From Parapristionchus giblindavisi (Eukaryota; Nematoda; Chromadorea; Rhabditida; Diplogasteridae): a stretch of DNA of 64,000 nt. Positions 42,450 to 55,599 of the stretch are shown piece by piece. Both the position numbers and the translations under genes were made by a program. Within the stretch, counting starts at the first letter, position 1, and each line of letters begins with the position of its first letter. The notes beneath the pieces were generated by a model. That model had not been told where the DNA came from and made no database searches. It was given only the letters and a program-made list of their open reading frames with translations. The stretch is taken from positions 893,001 through 957,000 of the forward strand of contig CALSFV010000007.1 in the NCBI GenBank assembly GCA_943737045.1. The letters run 5' to 3'.

Positions 42450-43768
42450 AAATATAAATTGAGTTTGATTGTCAACGAACCATCACTCGACCGCTTATGA
42501 AGGTACAAGAACATGAAATGATATAACCTAACTTTCATTCTCATCGCATTTAACCTTAATCAAATCGAAAACAATGCCTGTTATGTTTATTTTCTCATTG
42601 ATGTTCGCAATGTAGCGCTTTACAATAGTCGGCTACTTTATCCCCCTCAACCCTAACAACTCATACGGGTCTATTTCGGAGCCGTATCCTTTTCCAGTTT
42701 TGCTTTTCTTCTTTGCAAATGCGAAAATCTCTTCCTTATGATCAAAATTGAAACTTCAGTCACTCTCGTGTTCTACTTTTCTCGTTTGGTTCCGCGGCAA
42801 AAATCAAAAGCAATTCCTATAAAGACCATGTGTCGATAAAACCTCTGACTATTCGTAGCAATCATAACTTACGCCTTAAAAGGTGTTAGAAAATGATAAA
42901 ATTGTATGTTCTCAATTTGTGATTTGATAGCCTATAAACGTTTGTGATCACTGATTCGAAGAAAAACTCTTGATAAGAAGAGTTATGGAGTATTATCTAG
43001 GAAGTGATTGGAAATTCGATTCATTTCCCTGTCATCATCACACTCATTCATTGTAATTCTTTCTATTATGGACTCATATCATATCATAAGACTCCGACGT
43101 CGAGACTATGCAGTGCCATTTCTCACTGAGCAATTTTCTCATTCTCACTCGGTTTAAACATTTTGGTATATCGATAAGTGACATCAAATATTGAAATCCT
43201 GTATTGTTTGGTATTTTTAATGTGATTTATGCATAGCTGATCTACTATGTATTTAGAATGTATTTATCGAATAGTCTGCGTACCCTTTGGCAGAATACCG
43301 TGACAGTACATGGCGATTTGATTGAGAAATTAGGAAACGTCGCCCATCTTGTAACTCATGAACGACAACTTTTCTGAAGATGGTGCTTTGGCCATAGCTA
43401 GATATTCAATAGATCTAGGGAATTGTAGCACGAATTTTTGAAATTTAGCAGATTTCTCGAGATATGCGAAAAGGAAATTTCGCTAATAAGTCGATCAGAT
43501 CGCTGTGCAGTACAAAAGTGTAGTATAAATGGCCCATTCCTCCCTGTTTATTTTATTATTCACCCCTTTTTGGCCGATCCGGTGTTCTGAAATATATTAT
43601 TATCCTCATTTTCGATTATTATTATCCTCATTTTCTTATCAACGCATGATTTTTGATCATTCGTATTTTAATCCAGTCTAACAATAAATGTAGGTCCTTC
43701 ATCTGGAAGTTGTCAACTTTTTTTCTGTGTTAAGGTTGCATCGGTAAACAAATATTTATATATTTAGC
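42450..43768. other. No gene recognised; upstream region of the HAD gene
   Basis: AT-rich sequence without convincing exons. TATATATTTAG at 43757-43767 ends one base before the ATG of the next gene and looks like a spliced-leader trans-splice acceptor. Confidence 0.4.
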
Positions 43769-44568
43769 ATGACTGTATCCAAGTTCGATACCGTAATCTT
43801 CGATATGGGAGGAGTTCTCATTCCTTCGCCCGTTGGATTATTTGAAGGTATTTTTAAAGATAATGTTTCTTCTTCACATTTCATCTTTGCTTTGATCAAC
43901 TCCTTCTTTAAACGGAGAGCGACATCACTCAATGATCTCTTCATTGTGTACACTATTTCGCTGTTCCCTAACTACGAGAGAGCATTACTCGTCGAAAGAG
44001 ACCATTGAGAGAAGTTACGCTCCCTTTAAGTGAAGTCGTTTTGAGATCTTCAACTATGGAATATTTCCCTCCTCGTCTCGGTCTTCCTTTCGGCCGCTTT
44101 ACAGTCAAAAATTATCTATAAAAACCATCAAAAATGCTTGTTGTCACTTTAACACCCCATCACTCTAATTCAGCCAGATGTGTATATTGTGTAGTCTTAT
44201 CAAGATACAGTCCGACAATGTAGTTAATCAGACAATGAGGGTTGATCTATGAATATTTCTCAAAAAGTATTGTTAAACAATATTTATTTTGAATTTTAGC
44301 GGTCGAAGCTAAATTGGAATTGAAGCATGGATCAATTGTGGAAACTCTGTTCGGTATGCTACTATGATTTCATAACCTAGCAAGACATAAAATAAACGTA
44401 GAGTTTTATCAAGAGTATCTTATCGCCTAACAATACAAACATTGTCATTTGCTGAATTACTAAAGAAAAAACCCTTGTATTTATGACACTCCATCACTAG
44501 TAATATTGATAAATAGTGTTTTAATTTAAAAAATAATAATAATAATAATAATAAAAAAATAAAAAAAA

Positions 44569-44616
<48 letters not shown>

Positions 44617-46955
44617 TATAATAATAATTATAATAATGTTATCTAGGGCCTGAGGTGAAGAAGGAATTCAACATACTCGAGTGTGGAATCACCTGCACCG
44701 ACGAATTTGAGCCCATATTCACTGCCATTTATAATAAGAAGGTATTTTTACGTGAAACACTGATTTGCCGAAACGAATATGAGGCCGTTTGCGCAAGACT
44801 CGACTAAGTGCCGGCACAGTAAAAAACACGAAATTTGGGGATCGGGGTTCTCAAGGGTGATGATGAATTCAACGCGACGTCGTCTGACCTCAACGGAAGC
44901 TCTGGTTGCAAAATGAACATGGTCATCGTTATCAGCACCCTTGAGAACCCAACGTACCATACAACAGCATGTAGCTTCCTTCTAATTCCAAACACCTTTT
45001 CTGCAGCATAGGGTCATAGAAAATTTGGAAAAAAATGAGAAAAAATAATATATGGACACCGTGGTGAACTCTAACCGCCGTTGTCTCACTTTTACATATT
45101 CTCCCTCTTTCGCTCTAGTTTTTTCTCTGTCACCTTATGGCAGCTCTCGACTCACAGTGTTCCATAACCACCATTAAAAGCCTATTAAAAGGCTCGAGGC
45201 AGTCGTAATATTTTCTGAGACTGTCGTAACAATTATTTTTTGCTAATAAAAGTTGAACATTGTTGTGAACAAGTATCAATCAATTTCAATTTTTTTTTAA
45301 ATATTAACGTTAATTTCAGCATGGCACCTCAGTCAAGACGATTCCATTTTCTGGTCCAAGTGGACGAGGAGTCACACTCAACATCAATATATATCCGCAA
45401 ATGTTGTGTGCGGTCAAGGTAATATTCATTATGACTTTGTAAAATACATTTAATTTGAAAATTTTTACAGGAACTGAAGGCAAGAGGCATAAAGGTTGTT
45501 CTGCTCACGAATAATTTCTGGAGGGACAAGGATCATGAACATCATACTATCCCTCAAGGTTTCCTTTATTCGCAATACTCTATGTTCTATTATATTTAAT
45601 TCACGACATTTATGACACTTTATTCGGTTTGTTAAAGAAGGGGATCCACGAGTTTTTTCGTGACTAAACTGGCCAGACAGAACTATTGATCACATCTCCT
45701 TGTATACAAAAACAATTTTCTCTAAAATTTTAGGTGAACAGGAATGTCGTAATCCGAGCATAAAGTTCATTGATCTCCCAGGGAAAGGCGCGAGTTTTTG
45801 AATTTGAAGGATGCATATAAAGAAAATTGCAAAAGAGAATCGAACCCACGTAGCGCGGTTACTAGCGCTAACCACTAACCACTGAGTGAAACAGTAGGTA
45901 AAGTGTTCCGATAATTGACATTGATACCTTTATCAATTTTTTACCACATATAAAATAAATGATTACATAACAAAAACTATTATAATATTCTGCTTGCAGC
46001 CGTTCGTGATCTATTCGATGTAATAGTGGAATCCTGTAGGGAAGGCCTACGCAAACCTGAATCTCCAATATATAAATTGACATTGGAAAGAGCTCAGGTA
46101 AGATGAATCCGATGGTGCAATTCAATATCTCTGAGATAAACATGACTTGAAAAAGCTCGTTGTTTTCGGTGATCAGAGCTTCCGACTGTTAAACTGCGCG
46201 GCGAGTATTCCAAAAAGAAAACTAATGTTTTTTTAAGCTTATCAAAATATGAAACCCATACAAAATTCACGTTGATCTTTTTTTTCTACCATAACAAATT
46301 CGGTAGAAGAGAATACATGAAGAGCTAGAATAAAGTTCAGGGTTGATATCATGATACCAATAATACCAATATAGTACAAAAAACCAACCTTACCAACCAA
46401 CCAGTTGATTCCAACCAGTGCATATTTTGTGCAATATATTTTGTTTTAATCCCCAATAGAAAGTATATTGTGGAAGAGCAACCATGAAACAAATTAATTG
46501 TTTAAACAACTAAAAATATTTGGCGAAGAGGGATGGATGGAAGGATATTCACTGTATATTCGTTGATTTACAAATAAATAAACATAAACATTATTTACAG
46601 ACAACAGCTGAGAAATCGATATTTCTGGATGATCTCGTTCCGAACTGCGATGGAGCAACAGCAGTGGGCATTAAATCAATATTGGTGAGATCCCCATTTG
46701 TCTGCTGGTTATTTATTATAAAGTTCGTCTGACCCGGTGTGTAGTTTGGAGTAGAAAGAGATTAGAGAGACTGTAGCCGCAAACTACACTACAGTTGATT
46801 CCTTTTATGCACCCACAATCTCTTAGAAATTCTATAAATATTTAATATTAATAGTATTATCATTATAAATGGCATTGCAGGTATCGGACATCGACGCCGC
46901 CATCGTTGAGCTGCAAAACCTGCTCGGATTCAAATTTGAATCACTACAACAATAA
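43769..46955 (+). CDS. Stand-alone HAD-superfamily phosphatase (ACAD10 N-domain paralogue)
   Basis: Eight exons: 43769-43847, 44300-44353, 44647-44741, 45320-45418, 45471-45558, 46000-46097, 46601-46684 and 46881-46955, giving 223 aa. HAD motifs are in order: motif I FDMGGVL (Asp12 as nucleophile), motif II LTNNFW, motif III EGLRKP, motif IV FLDD. The second Asp of motif I is Gly, as in the neighbouring ACAD10-like gene. All seven introns share position and phase with introns 1-7 of that gene, so this is a tandem partial duplicate covering its HAD module and nothing more. It should be a soluble hydrolase acting on a small phosphate ester; substrate unknown. AATAAA follows at about 46984. The acceptor TTTAG one base before the ATG suggests trans-splicing. 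Confidence 0.85.
44533..44636. repeat. (TAA)n microsatellite in intron 2
   Basis: About 30 TAA/AAT units with A-rich interruptions, ending 10 bases before the acceptor of exon 3. Confidence 0.9.
45836..45896 (-). other. tRNA-like relic in intron 5 of the HAD gene
   Basis: On the minus strand AGTGGTTAGCGCTAGTAAC and GTGGGTTCGATTCTC resemble A box, anticodon loop (AGT) and B box of a tRNA-Thr. The anticodon arm is shortened, so it is not functional as a tRNA. Confidence 0.5.
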
Positions 46956-47676
46956 TGAGCTTTGTACTTATAAGAAATTATTGAATAAATGTTCCTTTTC
47001 ATCATTGATAAAAGCATGATTTAAACGTTCGTCAATATGAGATTTCCTTAAAGTTCGATACTTCCCAATTGGCGTCTCCTTGATGGCAATGATTTATGAG
47101 ACATTCAACTACACATATTTTATAAAACTGTTCGATCCAAAGATATCATCCGAGGGAAGTACATTGTTTGATACGAAAAAAAAGATATTTTTCATACTAT
47201 TAGGTATCAATTATCACAATACAATCACATCATATTACAGAACACTGTGACTATACAAGGTCTATCCCACCTACAAACTACACTTCATCACCCACTATCT
47301 CTGCGCTCTCTCCGATCCATACACTCTCTCACCCTCTCCGACCTCGCACCCTCTAACTTTCACTCACTCTCTCGTCTGTTCCATCTTTGTCTGTTGATTG
47401 CGTGTGTTTCCTTGCTTTGGCGAGATAAGGCACATTTTATCTGTACTGCATTTTACTCTATTCTACCGCAATTCTCGTGCCTTGTAAACATATTTATCGT
47501 TTATCTAAAATCATGTATATCTTATAGATTTATTGATATTTTTGAGAGAACAGTATTGTAGAGAAGATTTCCCGTTTCGCACAGTTTAATCGACTCTATT
47601 TGTAAATTTTTCGATTGTTTTTTTTCACTATTTACATCCATAGATTGCATTAATATCCCTAGAATCTTTGAGAATA

Positions 47677-50600
47677 ATGTTGTCTACGCGTAAATTCGAT
47701 GCGGTCCTCTTTGATATGGGAGGAGTGCTCATGCCGGCTCCGCCTGATCTCTGGACTAGTTAGTTAACTTTTTTTAAAATTTAATATTTTGTAATTATTG
47801 TGTCTTCGTCTTCTACATTCTCATGATACTTTCTGTAGATTTCTATCACCTCACAATATTTTGGTTGCTTTCTCCTTTGTTTGTAAAACCAGATATGTAG
47901 ATAAGACTAAGTTGATATTCAATGATCGAGATCACAGTGATCTCTGATATTCTTGTACCAATATCTTTTATACTATAGAACTGGAAGACCGACTGAAGCT
48001 CAAGAAAGGATCGCTTCTGGAGACACTCATTGGTAGAGTATACTTAATTTATTGCTTAAAAATCAATAAATCAATAAATTTAAAATATTAGGGGACGATG
48101 ACGCTCGACGTATCTTCCATCTCTTCGAGTGTGGAAAGTATTCAGCAGAAGACTTCGAAGCACTATTCGCTTCTATCTATAATGCCAAGGTACGCAACAA
48201 CAAACCATATCTTTTAAGAAAACAAATCAAATGTGTCGATTGGTTTTTGGGGGGACTCATTTGCGTTTCATAGAAACCGACCGCTCTCTCTAGCCTAATC
48301 AGCAACATAGTTAAACTGCGTTGCTGATTTTTTTTATTTCCCTGCTGAAATGTCAGTCCTCCATCTCATTGTAATCGTTCCAGAACGGCACATCTCTCGC
48401 CAAACTCCCGATCTTCTCAATGGGAAAGCGACAGTACGAATCATTTCTATACCAACAGATGATCAATGCAGTCAAAGTGAGTAAGATCAAAGATCAACAA
48501 TCAAAGATCAAAGATCAAAGATTAATCGATATATTCTAAAATCATGAACCATTAGGTTCTGAAATCAGAAGGAATCAAGGTTGGACTGATCACAAACAAC
48601 TTCTGGAGGGACCGATCGCATGCTCTTCCTACTATTCCTCCAGGTGATAATGACAATAATCTGTTGTATCATTGGAAAAAAACAAAGCACAAAATTTAGA
48701 GAATACGAGTGCACGCATAAAATCCTATGCCACATCTGTGGCAACATAAGATAAGATAGATGAAGCCATGTTTTGAGGACATTAGAAGTGGGAGAAATAC
48801 ATATCTGCTTTATCTTTACACGCTCTCTTATCTTGCTGAGAACAAAGACATATTGAGATAATGTGCTGTGAATAGATCTTTGGTTGTACACTCCTATCAT
48901 TTCAGAGTTCCATAAACTCTTCGATGTCATTGTGGAATCATGCAGAGAAGGAGTTCGCAAACCCGATCTTCCTATCTACAAAATCGCTCTTGAGAGGATT
49001 AAGGTATTGATTTTGTTATTATCAGAAGTTAGATACGCTCTGGCCCCAACCTCTCGCAGATAGTGAAAGTGAGAGAATGTTATTTATGTGATAATTTTCG
49101 AATAAAGAAATACTTCTTCTTCATTGCAATTTTTCCACAGTCTGATCTATCTATATCTATAACGGATAAATAATGATTGATATTTATATAATTAGGAACG
49201 TTATAATTAGGAACGTGCAAGACTCAAATATTCCTTATAGTGTTCGGGCGATCGATCGCTCTTCCTCGATGACATCGGAAAGAATTGCAAGACAGCAGCT
49301 TCGCTTGGAATGAAAGCCATACTGGTACGAAACTCTGTTTTTTTTTCAATTATATTATATGTTTGACAAGACAAACACTCTCCACTTCGCACGCAATCTT
49401 CTCGTCAAAAGTGTTTTTCGCGAGTGCAGAACTAATCAGGTTTTGAGGTTAAAATTGTTTTTTATTTTAGGTAAAGGACCCTGATTCAGCCATTCGTGAA
49501 TTGGAATCAATCCTCGGTTTGAGACTCGATGTTCCTGCCGAAACTCGTCCACTGCTCAAAAGTATGATATTAAACGTGTTTTGAAATTTAAATTTAATTT
49601 AATTTTAGGAGAAATTCTGGATGAACCAAAGCTCAGGCAATTCCTCGCCAAAGAACTTGGAGTTATCTGCAAGGACGCCAATGATTTCGTGCTCCGAAGG
49701 TTATCATTATTTCAATCTCTATTCATTCCAAATAAATAATTAAACAGATATAAATAGATATCACGTTTATAGTTCACACAATTTTCACTCGTCATTTTTA
49801 TATATTTTGATTCGCGCATACCCACGTTGATAAAATAGTAATAATATAGATATATCAACTGAAATGAAATTCATTCCAAGCGCTTGTACAAACAAAAAAT
49901 TGACACTCTCCGTTTTTAGTCGCGAAAACTCATTATTTTTATGAAGAGATGATTTGTCAGAGCGGAAAATTTAGAATAACTTAACAATATCTCTATTATA
50001 TCCCACCATAAGTAACCTCTCTGTAAGAAATGATAAAAATATTATTATTTTTAAAAAAAACACTAATAGTCTTCTTGTTTTAGATTTGGACATGGCCAAT
50101 CGAATCCAACATACTATGTGAGATGTGGAGTCAAAGAGCTCGTTCTCAGAAAGAAACCTGTGAGTTATATTTATTTTTATCAAAATAAATGTTTGTTCAT
50201 CAAAAATAATTTCAGAGTGGCCAACTTCTGCCTAAGGCTCATCAAGTTGATAGAGAGTTTCAAGTAAGACATATATCATTAATTCAGTATAATTAGTTAT
50301 TGATTAGAAATTTCTTTTGTTTGTTCGCACAGTAACCATCTCACAGCATTACCGCGTAAGCCATTTCTTCTCTGAAAGATAGAAGAGCAGCATAAATTTC
50401 GAGAGCGTTTCTATGCTGAACATTCTGGCGTTCATAAGTAAGAGAAGTGTGTGATCAATTTTACTAAATTCTAGGTAATTCGTGCTATGGGATCCACGAA
50501 TGTTCCCGTCCCTAAAGCCCATATCTACAATGAAACGTAATTTTTTAAATTAAATTATTTTTAACAAATCATATTCTGAATTTTCCAATACATATATATT

Positions 50601-53600
50601 CATTTATTATTTTATGTATTATGAGCAATATTGTTCTTTGAGGATTCTTGACACTCCATTCTACGTGATGGATTATGTTCGAGGAAGACTCTATCAGGAT
50701 CCTTCTGTACCTGGTGTTTCTGTTGAAGAGAGGTTTGTACAAGTCAAGTCTGTGCCAAAGTTCTTTTCGTTTCGCAAACTATTCCTATAACTTTCGCCGA
50801 GAGAGCATAGAATGTTGAAGAGGCCGCTGATTTAAAGGCACAATCCGAGTGAATTCTAATGTCCGCTCTGACAACGCTCTCTCGCAGATGAAGAAAACGA
50901 GAGAGCATTGCCAGAGCTTTGGGCGTAAGCTATGTAAATGATTCCTACCGTATTCCTGATTGTCGTTGCAGGAAGCAGATCTGGAAGAACGCTATTCGTG
51001 CACTCGCTGATATCCATTCAGTCGATGTGAATCGTGTAGGACTCGGCGATTACGGTAGACGAGGTGAGAGCAGCTAGACATACTAGAGTGGTCAGAGACG
51101 CAAAGAGCATCGATCGAATTCTAGATGGATACATGGAGCGAAACTTCAAGAGATGGAGCAGTGCTTATGAAATGTCGTCTACAGAAGATATTCAGGTATT
51201 ACAATAAGGTCAAATTCACACCCTGTCGTTGCTGAACATATTGGACGTATGCATGAACGTTGACAAACCGTTTGTAATGTGACGTCACAATCGAAGGGGT
51301 GGAGCTTTGGCAAACGCTTGTGCCTAAGGTTGTGTAGTCACTTTTGTCGGAAACGGTTTGTCAAAGTTTGTGCATAAGACCTCGGAAATAGTGTGCGCTC
51401 TAAAAAGATCTAAAGACCAAAGACAAGAGTTCAAATCATTTATACAGGAGGTGAACCAGCTCCACGATTACCTCGATAAACATCTTCCGAGAAATGGAGA
51501 TGTCACTTTGGTACATGGCGATTACAGGTATTACCTATTTCTGTAGCCTAACTTTCCGCTCTGGCCAAACTCTCTCACTGGCTTAAAAATGAATAAGATT
51601 GTCTAGAATGAAGATTCTAATGAATTTTGCGGTACTATATATTATTTTACAATTATGAAATATTAATTTTATTGATTTAAGAATCGATAATCTTCTCTTC
51701 CATCCAACTGATGCCCGTGTGGTATCCGTACTGGATTGGGAGCTATCGACGATTGGAGATCCTCTATCTGATCTGGCCACGTTCCTATTCGCTCATTACA
51801 ATAGCTTCTACCATAAGGTACTGTAGTTTTGGACGATTATCAATTTTAATGAACTGATTTTGTACAATTATTGATTGATTATTCAGGACTTCCCTTGTGT
51901 CGGACATCTTTCTCCTGAAGAGCAAAGGCGCAGAGGTATTCCGACAATCGAAGATGCCCTGGAAGAATACGAAAGATGCATTGGCAAGAAAGTAAGGGTT
52001 AATATGAAAAAATAAACTACAGAAATGATACCGTGAAGTATGATTTAAAGTTTCACTCACAAATCGTTTGATTCGTTTTTTTTCACTTATTTTTTTTCAG
52101 ATTCCTCGTGAAACCTGGAATATTTACGTCGCTTTCACGTTCTATCGCATGGCTTGTATCCTTCAAGGTAACAAATAAATATTTATCGTTTCTTGCAATT
52201 TACTAATCAAATTAAAAGTGGAATCACTGATAGTCAGGGGCAACACGGCTTTTCAGTCTCGAATTCAACTGAACGTTCTATATTCGTCTGTTGACGTTTA
52301 ATAAGTGAATATTGCTAAGATAATTTTAAACTAGCTGCTTTGCAAATACTTTCTCACTCTTTCGTTGGTCAGAGCGTACAATATTCTAATTGTATGGCGC
52401 ACTAATTTACTTCAATTTAATAATTATATAATTAATTGGTAATTTCAGGTGTGTACATGCGTTCACAGATGAAGCAAGCAGCCAGTACCAATGCCCATCT
52501 CCTCGCTCCTCTTCCTCGATTCTTCGCCAAACTTGGATTGGAACAAGTCAAAGATACTACTCCGATTGAGAACAGTTAGTATTTTGCTTAAGCGAAAAAA
52601 ATTGACACTGCTTTCTTGTAGATGGCCTTACAATTCTGCCAGATAATATGTCGGAGAAGGCTCGAAAGCTGTACGCTATCGTGCATGATATAGTTATGAA
52701 TGTAAGTGAACTTTTGACCTGAGGCTATGATTTTCGAATGTGAAAGGTCCCTGGTTCGACTCCGTATTCCGCCCTCATCCTGTTGCATATTTTAGGACAT
52801 AATCCCGCTCGAGCAAGAAGTCTTCAAATTCTACGAGCAACCGAATAACTGGAAAGTGTATGCACCGTTCGAGAAAATTAAGGTATTTCTTATTTATGAA
52901 ATAATGCTGAGGCTGTTATTTGTATTTCAGGAGAAGGCGAAGAAACTCGGAGTGTGGAATCTATTTATCTCTCGATTTATCGATCCCAGTGATAAGTAAG
53001 TCAATGATAGTCTTATCAATCAATATCATTCAATGAATCATCAACTGACTTTATTTCATTCAGATATGGAGCAGGACTAACCAATGTTGAGTATGCTCAT
53101 ATGTGCGAGGTGATGGGCAGATGTGTATTCGCCCCTGAGGTCAGTTATTGCCTTATTGTTATTTTCCTTTGTTAATGACGCTCATTACTGATGGATAAAT
53201 AAATAGATAAACAAATAAATAGATTAATTAATTAATAAGTTTAATTGCTGTCATTATAGTTGTTCAACTGCCAAGCTCCCGATACGGGAAACATGGAGGT
53301 CCTGATCAAATATGGAACCCCTGCACAGAGTCGGTTTCTAGTATTTTTTATTGATCACTATTTATTTTATTTCCAGAAGAACGTTGGCTCCGCCCACTTC
53401 ATGATGGAACGATGAAGTCATGTTTTGCTATGACTGAACCTGATGTTGCATCATCTGATGCTTCCAATATTCAGGTAGAGATTAAAGATCACTGATTTGA
53501 AGATCAAAGATTAACCATTAAAGATTATCGATACTAGAAAGATGAAGTATCAAGAGATGAAATTTATCAAACTAACTTATTAGATCTAATACGATAAGAC

Positions 53601-55588
53601 TAGAGAAATATGACCGGTGGATCAAAGAGCGCTGACCTCATTTTTCATTGATCTAAAGATAAAGATCAACAAAGATAGATCAATATTTCGATTTGCAGGG
53701 ATCGATAGTTCGAATCGGCGACGAGTACGTAATCAATGCTCGCAAATGGTTCGCATCAGGCGCAGCTCATCCCGATTGTAAAATATCCATATTCATGGGA
53801 AGAGTTGCCAATGAAGGAAAGGTTGGTGAATCATTTCAATACTTCCACGCAAATCAGATGCTCTCGCAGATCAGAGCGGGTCTTTCAGTGGTTCTATTGA
53901 ATTTTGTTTTTCAGATTATGAATATTATTGTTATTAATAATATTTAAAAAAAATTGTTTATCACACACGTTTTCCTGTTTTACGGTGAATAAAATTATTA
54001 TTATTATATAAATTGAAGGGTTCTCGTCTGACCCAACAGAGCATGATCCTCGTACCCATGGATGCTCCCGGAGTGAAGATCGTTCGAAATCTGCCCGTAT
54101 TCGGTCTTTATGATGCTCCTGGTTAGTATATGATTTATGATCTTTGATCTCTGATTATTTTAGCTGGTCACTGTGAAATCACATTCACAAATGTTCATGT
54201 TCCCGTTGATAATATTCTTCTTGGAGAAGGAAGAGGATTCGAGATTGCTCAAGTATTGATTGATTTATAATTATTATTGATTAATTTCCATGATTATTGA
54301 TTGATTTTCATATTTATTTTAGGGCCGCCTTGGACCTGGTCGTATTCACCACGCAATGAGACTGATTGGTCATGCGGAAAGGGCAATCGATATCATGAAG
54401 GATAGGGTACAGTAGAATTATTGATTGGGTATACCGTAAAATTATCGCTGCAGATTCAATCAAGAACAGCTTTCGGAAAGAAACTGGAGAAGTTTGATTC
54501 GATAAGGAAGGATATCGCGAAGTCGAGAATTGAGGTACGAATAGTAAGGTCATCATTGTCAACGAAAAAGAAACTTACAATTCTCAATGACAAAGAACAG
54601 AAATAATGTGTGATATTAAGACGAAATTGACAGATTTTGGGTTTCGGTCAAAGGTAAAAAGGTAAAGATACAACCCCATATTCAAGACACACGCAGTCCT
54701 ACGGGTCATCACTGATAGGCCAGTGATCTTTCAAGGCCAAAGGTTAACGGAACACCACAACATAATGAATTATTTTAAGGTTGAACAAGTTCGTCTTCTG
54801 GTTCTCCGTGCTGCCCATATGATAGACACTGTAGGATCCAAGGTAATTTATTTTAAATTTTAATTAACAAATTAATTTAATTAGTTCAACATTATTTAAA
54901 TTCAGGGAGCTCTTCGAGAGATTGCTCTGATCAAGGTGGCCGCACCCAACATGGCCCTATCTGTGATCGATAGAGCTATTCAAATGCAAGGTACGATAAA
55001 TATCTATTGGCTGTCATAAACTTTCAAAGAACTATAGAACTAACAAACTAATTTATCGTGAACTTACGCAAATGTTTAGGTTAATGATTTGTAGGTTTCC
55101 AAAATACTCATGTAACTATTTTTTCAAAGATAATTTTATTGATTAATTGTATTGTAAATTAATTAAACATTGATTTTAGGAGCTCGTGGAGTGACATTCG
55201 ATACACCATTGGCTGGATTCTGGGTGGCTGCACGCTCTTTGAGAATCGCCGATGGACCGGATGAGGTACATACATATGGTTTAAACGGAGCGTAACCTCT
55301 CTCAATGGTCTCTTCTACGGTCTATGCTCTCTCGTTGTTAGCGAACAAAGAAATAGTGTGCGTAATGAAGAGGCCATTGAGAGAGGTTACGCTTCCTTTA
55401 AAATTCCTAACTGTAATTGAAATATATACGGTACATTGGTACTGTACCTATGGAATAGCTCCATTTCAAGATATTTTATTGTTATAACTTGCAAAATTTC
55501 ATATTTTTTGAAAATCATTTTTAAATAATTTAAATTTAAGGTTCATCTCGAAACGATCGCAAAGATGGAATTGAAGTCACGACTATAA
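47677..55588 (+). CDS. ACAD10-type protein: HAD phosphatase + APH-like kinase + acyl-CoA dehydrogenase
   Basis: 35 exons joined in frame give 989 aa. Exons: 47677-47758, 47979-48032, 48092-48189, 48384-48476, 48556-48643, 48906-49003, 49241-49324, 49471-49561, 49609-49699, 50084-50159, 50216-50263, 50475-50536, 50643-50732, 50972-51063, 51125-51195, 51448-51527, 51682-51817, 51887-51991, 52101-52167, 52449-52574, 52622-52701, 52796-52882, 52931-52995, 53064-53139, 53260-53329, 53377-53474, 53699-53821, 54019-54121, 54164-54252, 54323-54406, 54454-54534, 54780-54842, 54906-54990, 55180-55265, 55541-55588. Residues 1-230: HAD (FDMGGVL, LITNNFW, EGVRKP, FLDD). About 255-590: APH fold ([18 protein letters not shown] at 429-436, LDWE at 450-453). 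About 605-989: acyl-CoA dehydrogenase ([37 protein letters not shown]). By analogy with ACAD10/11 it is likely to act on 4-hydroxy-acyl-CoAs by phosphorylation and removal. It ends Ser-Arg-Leu, a PTS1-type peroxisomal signal. AATAAA is near 55648. Confidence 0.92.
55280..55402. mobile_element. Small palindromic MITE in intron 34
   Basis: TTTAAACGGAGCGTAACC pairs with GGTTACGCTTCCTTTAAA, with GAGAG-rich arms (CAATGGTCTCTTC against GAAGAGGCCATTG). Related partial copies are at 43978-44036 (intron 1 of the HAD gene) and in hairpins near 50880, 55780 and 59560. Confidence 0.6.
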
Positions 55589-55599
55589 TTGATAGAATA

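Noticed and set aside
53693..53947. 84-residue single-exon ORF
   Set aside because: It is exon 27 of the ACAD10-type gene read on into its intron.
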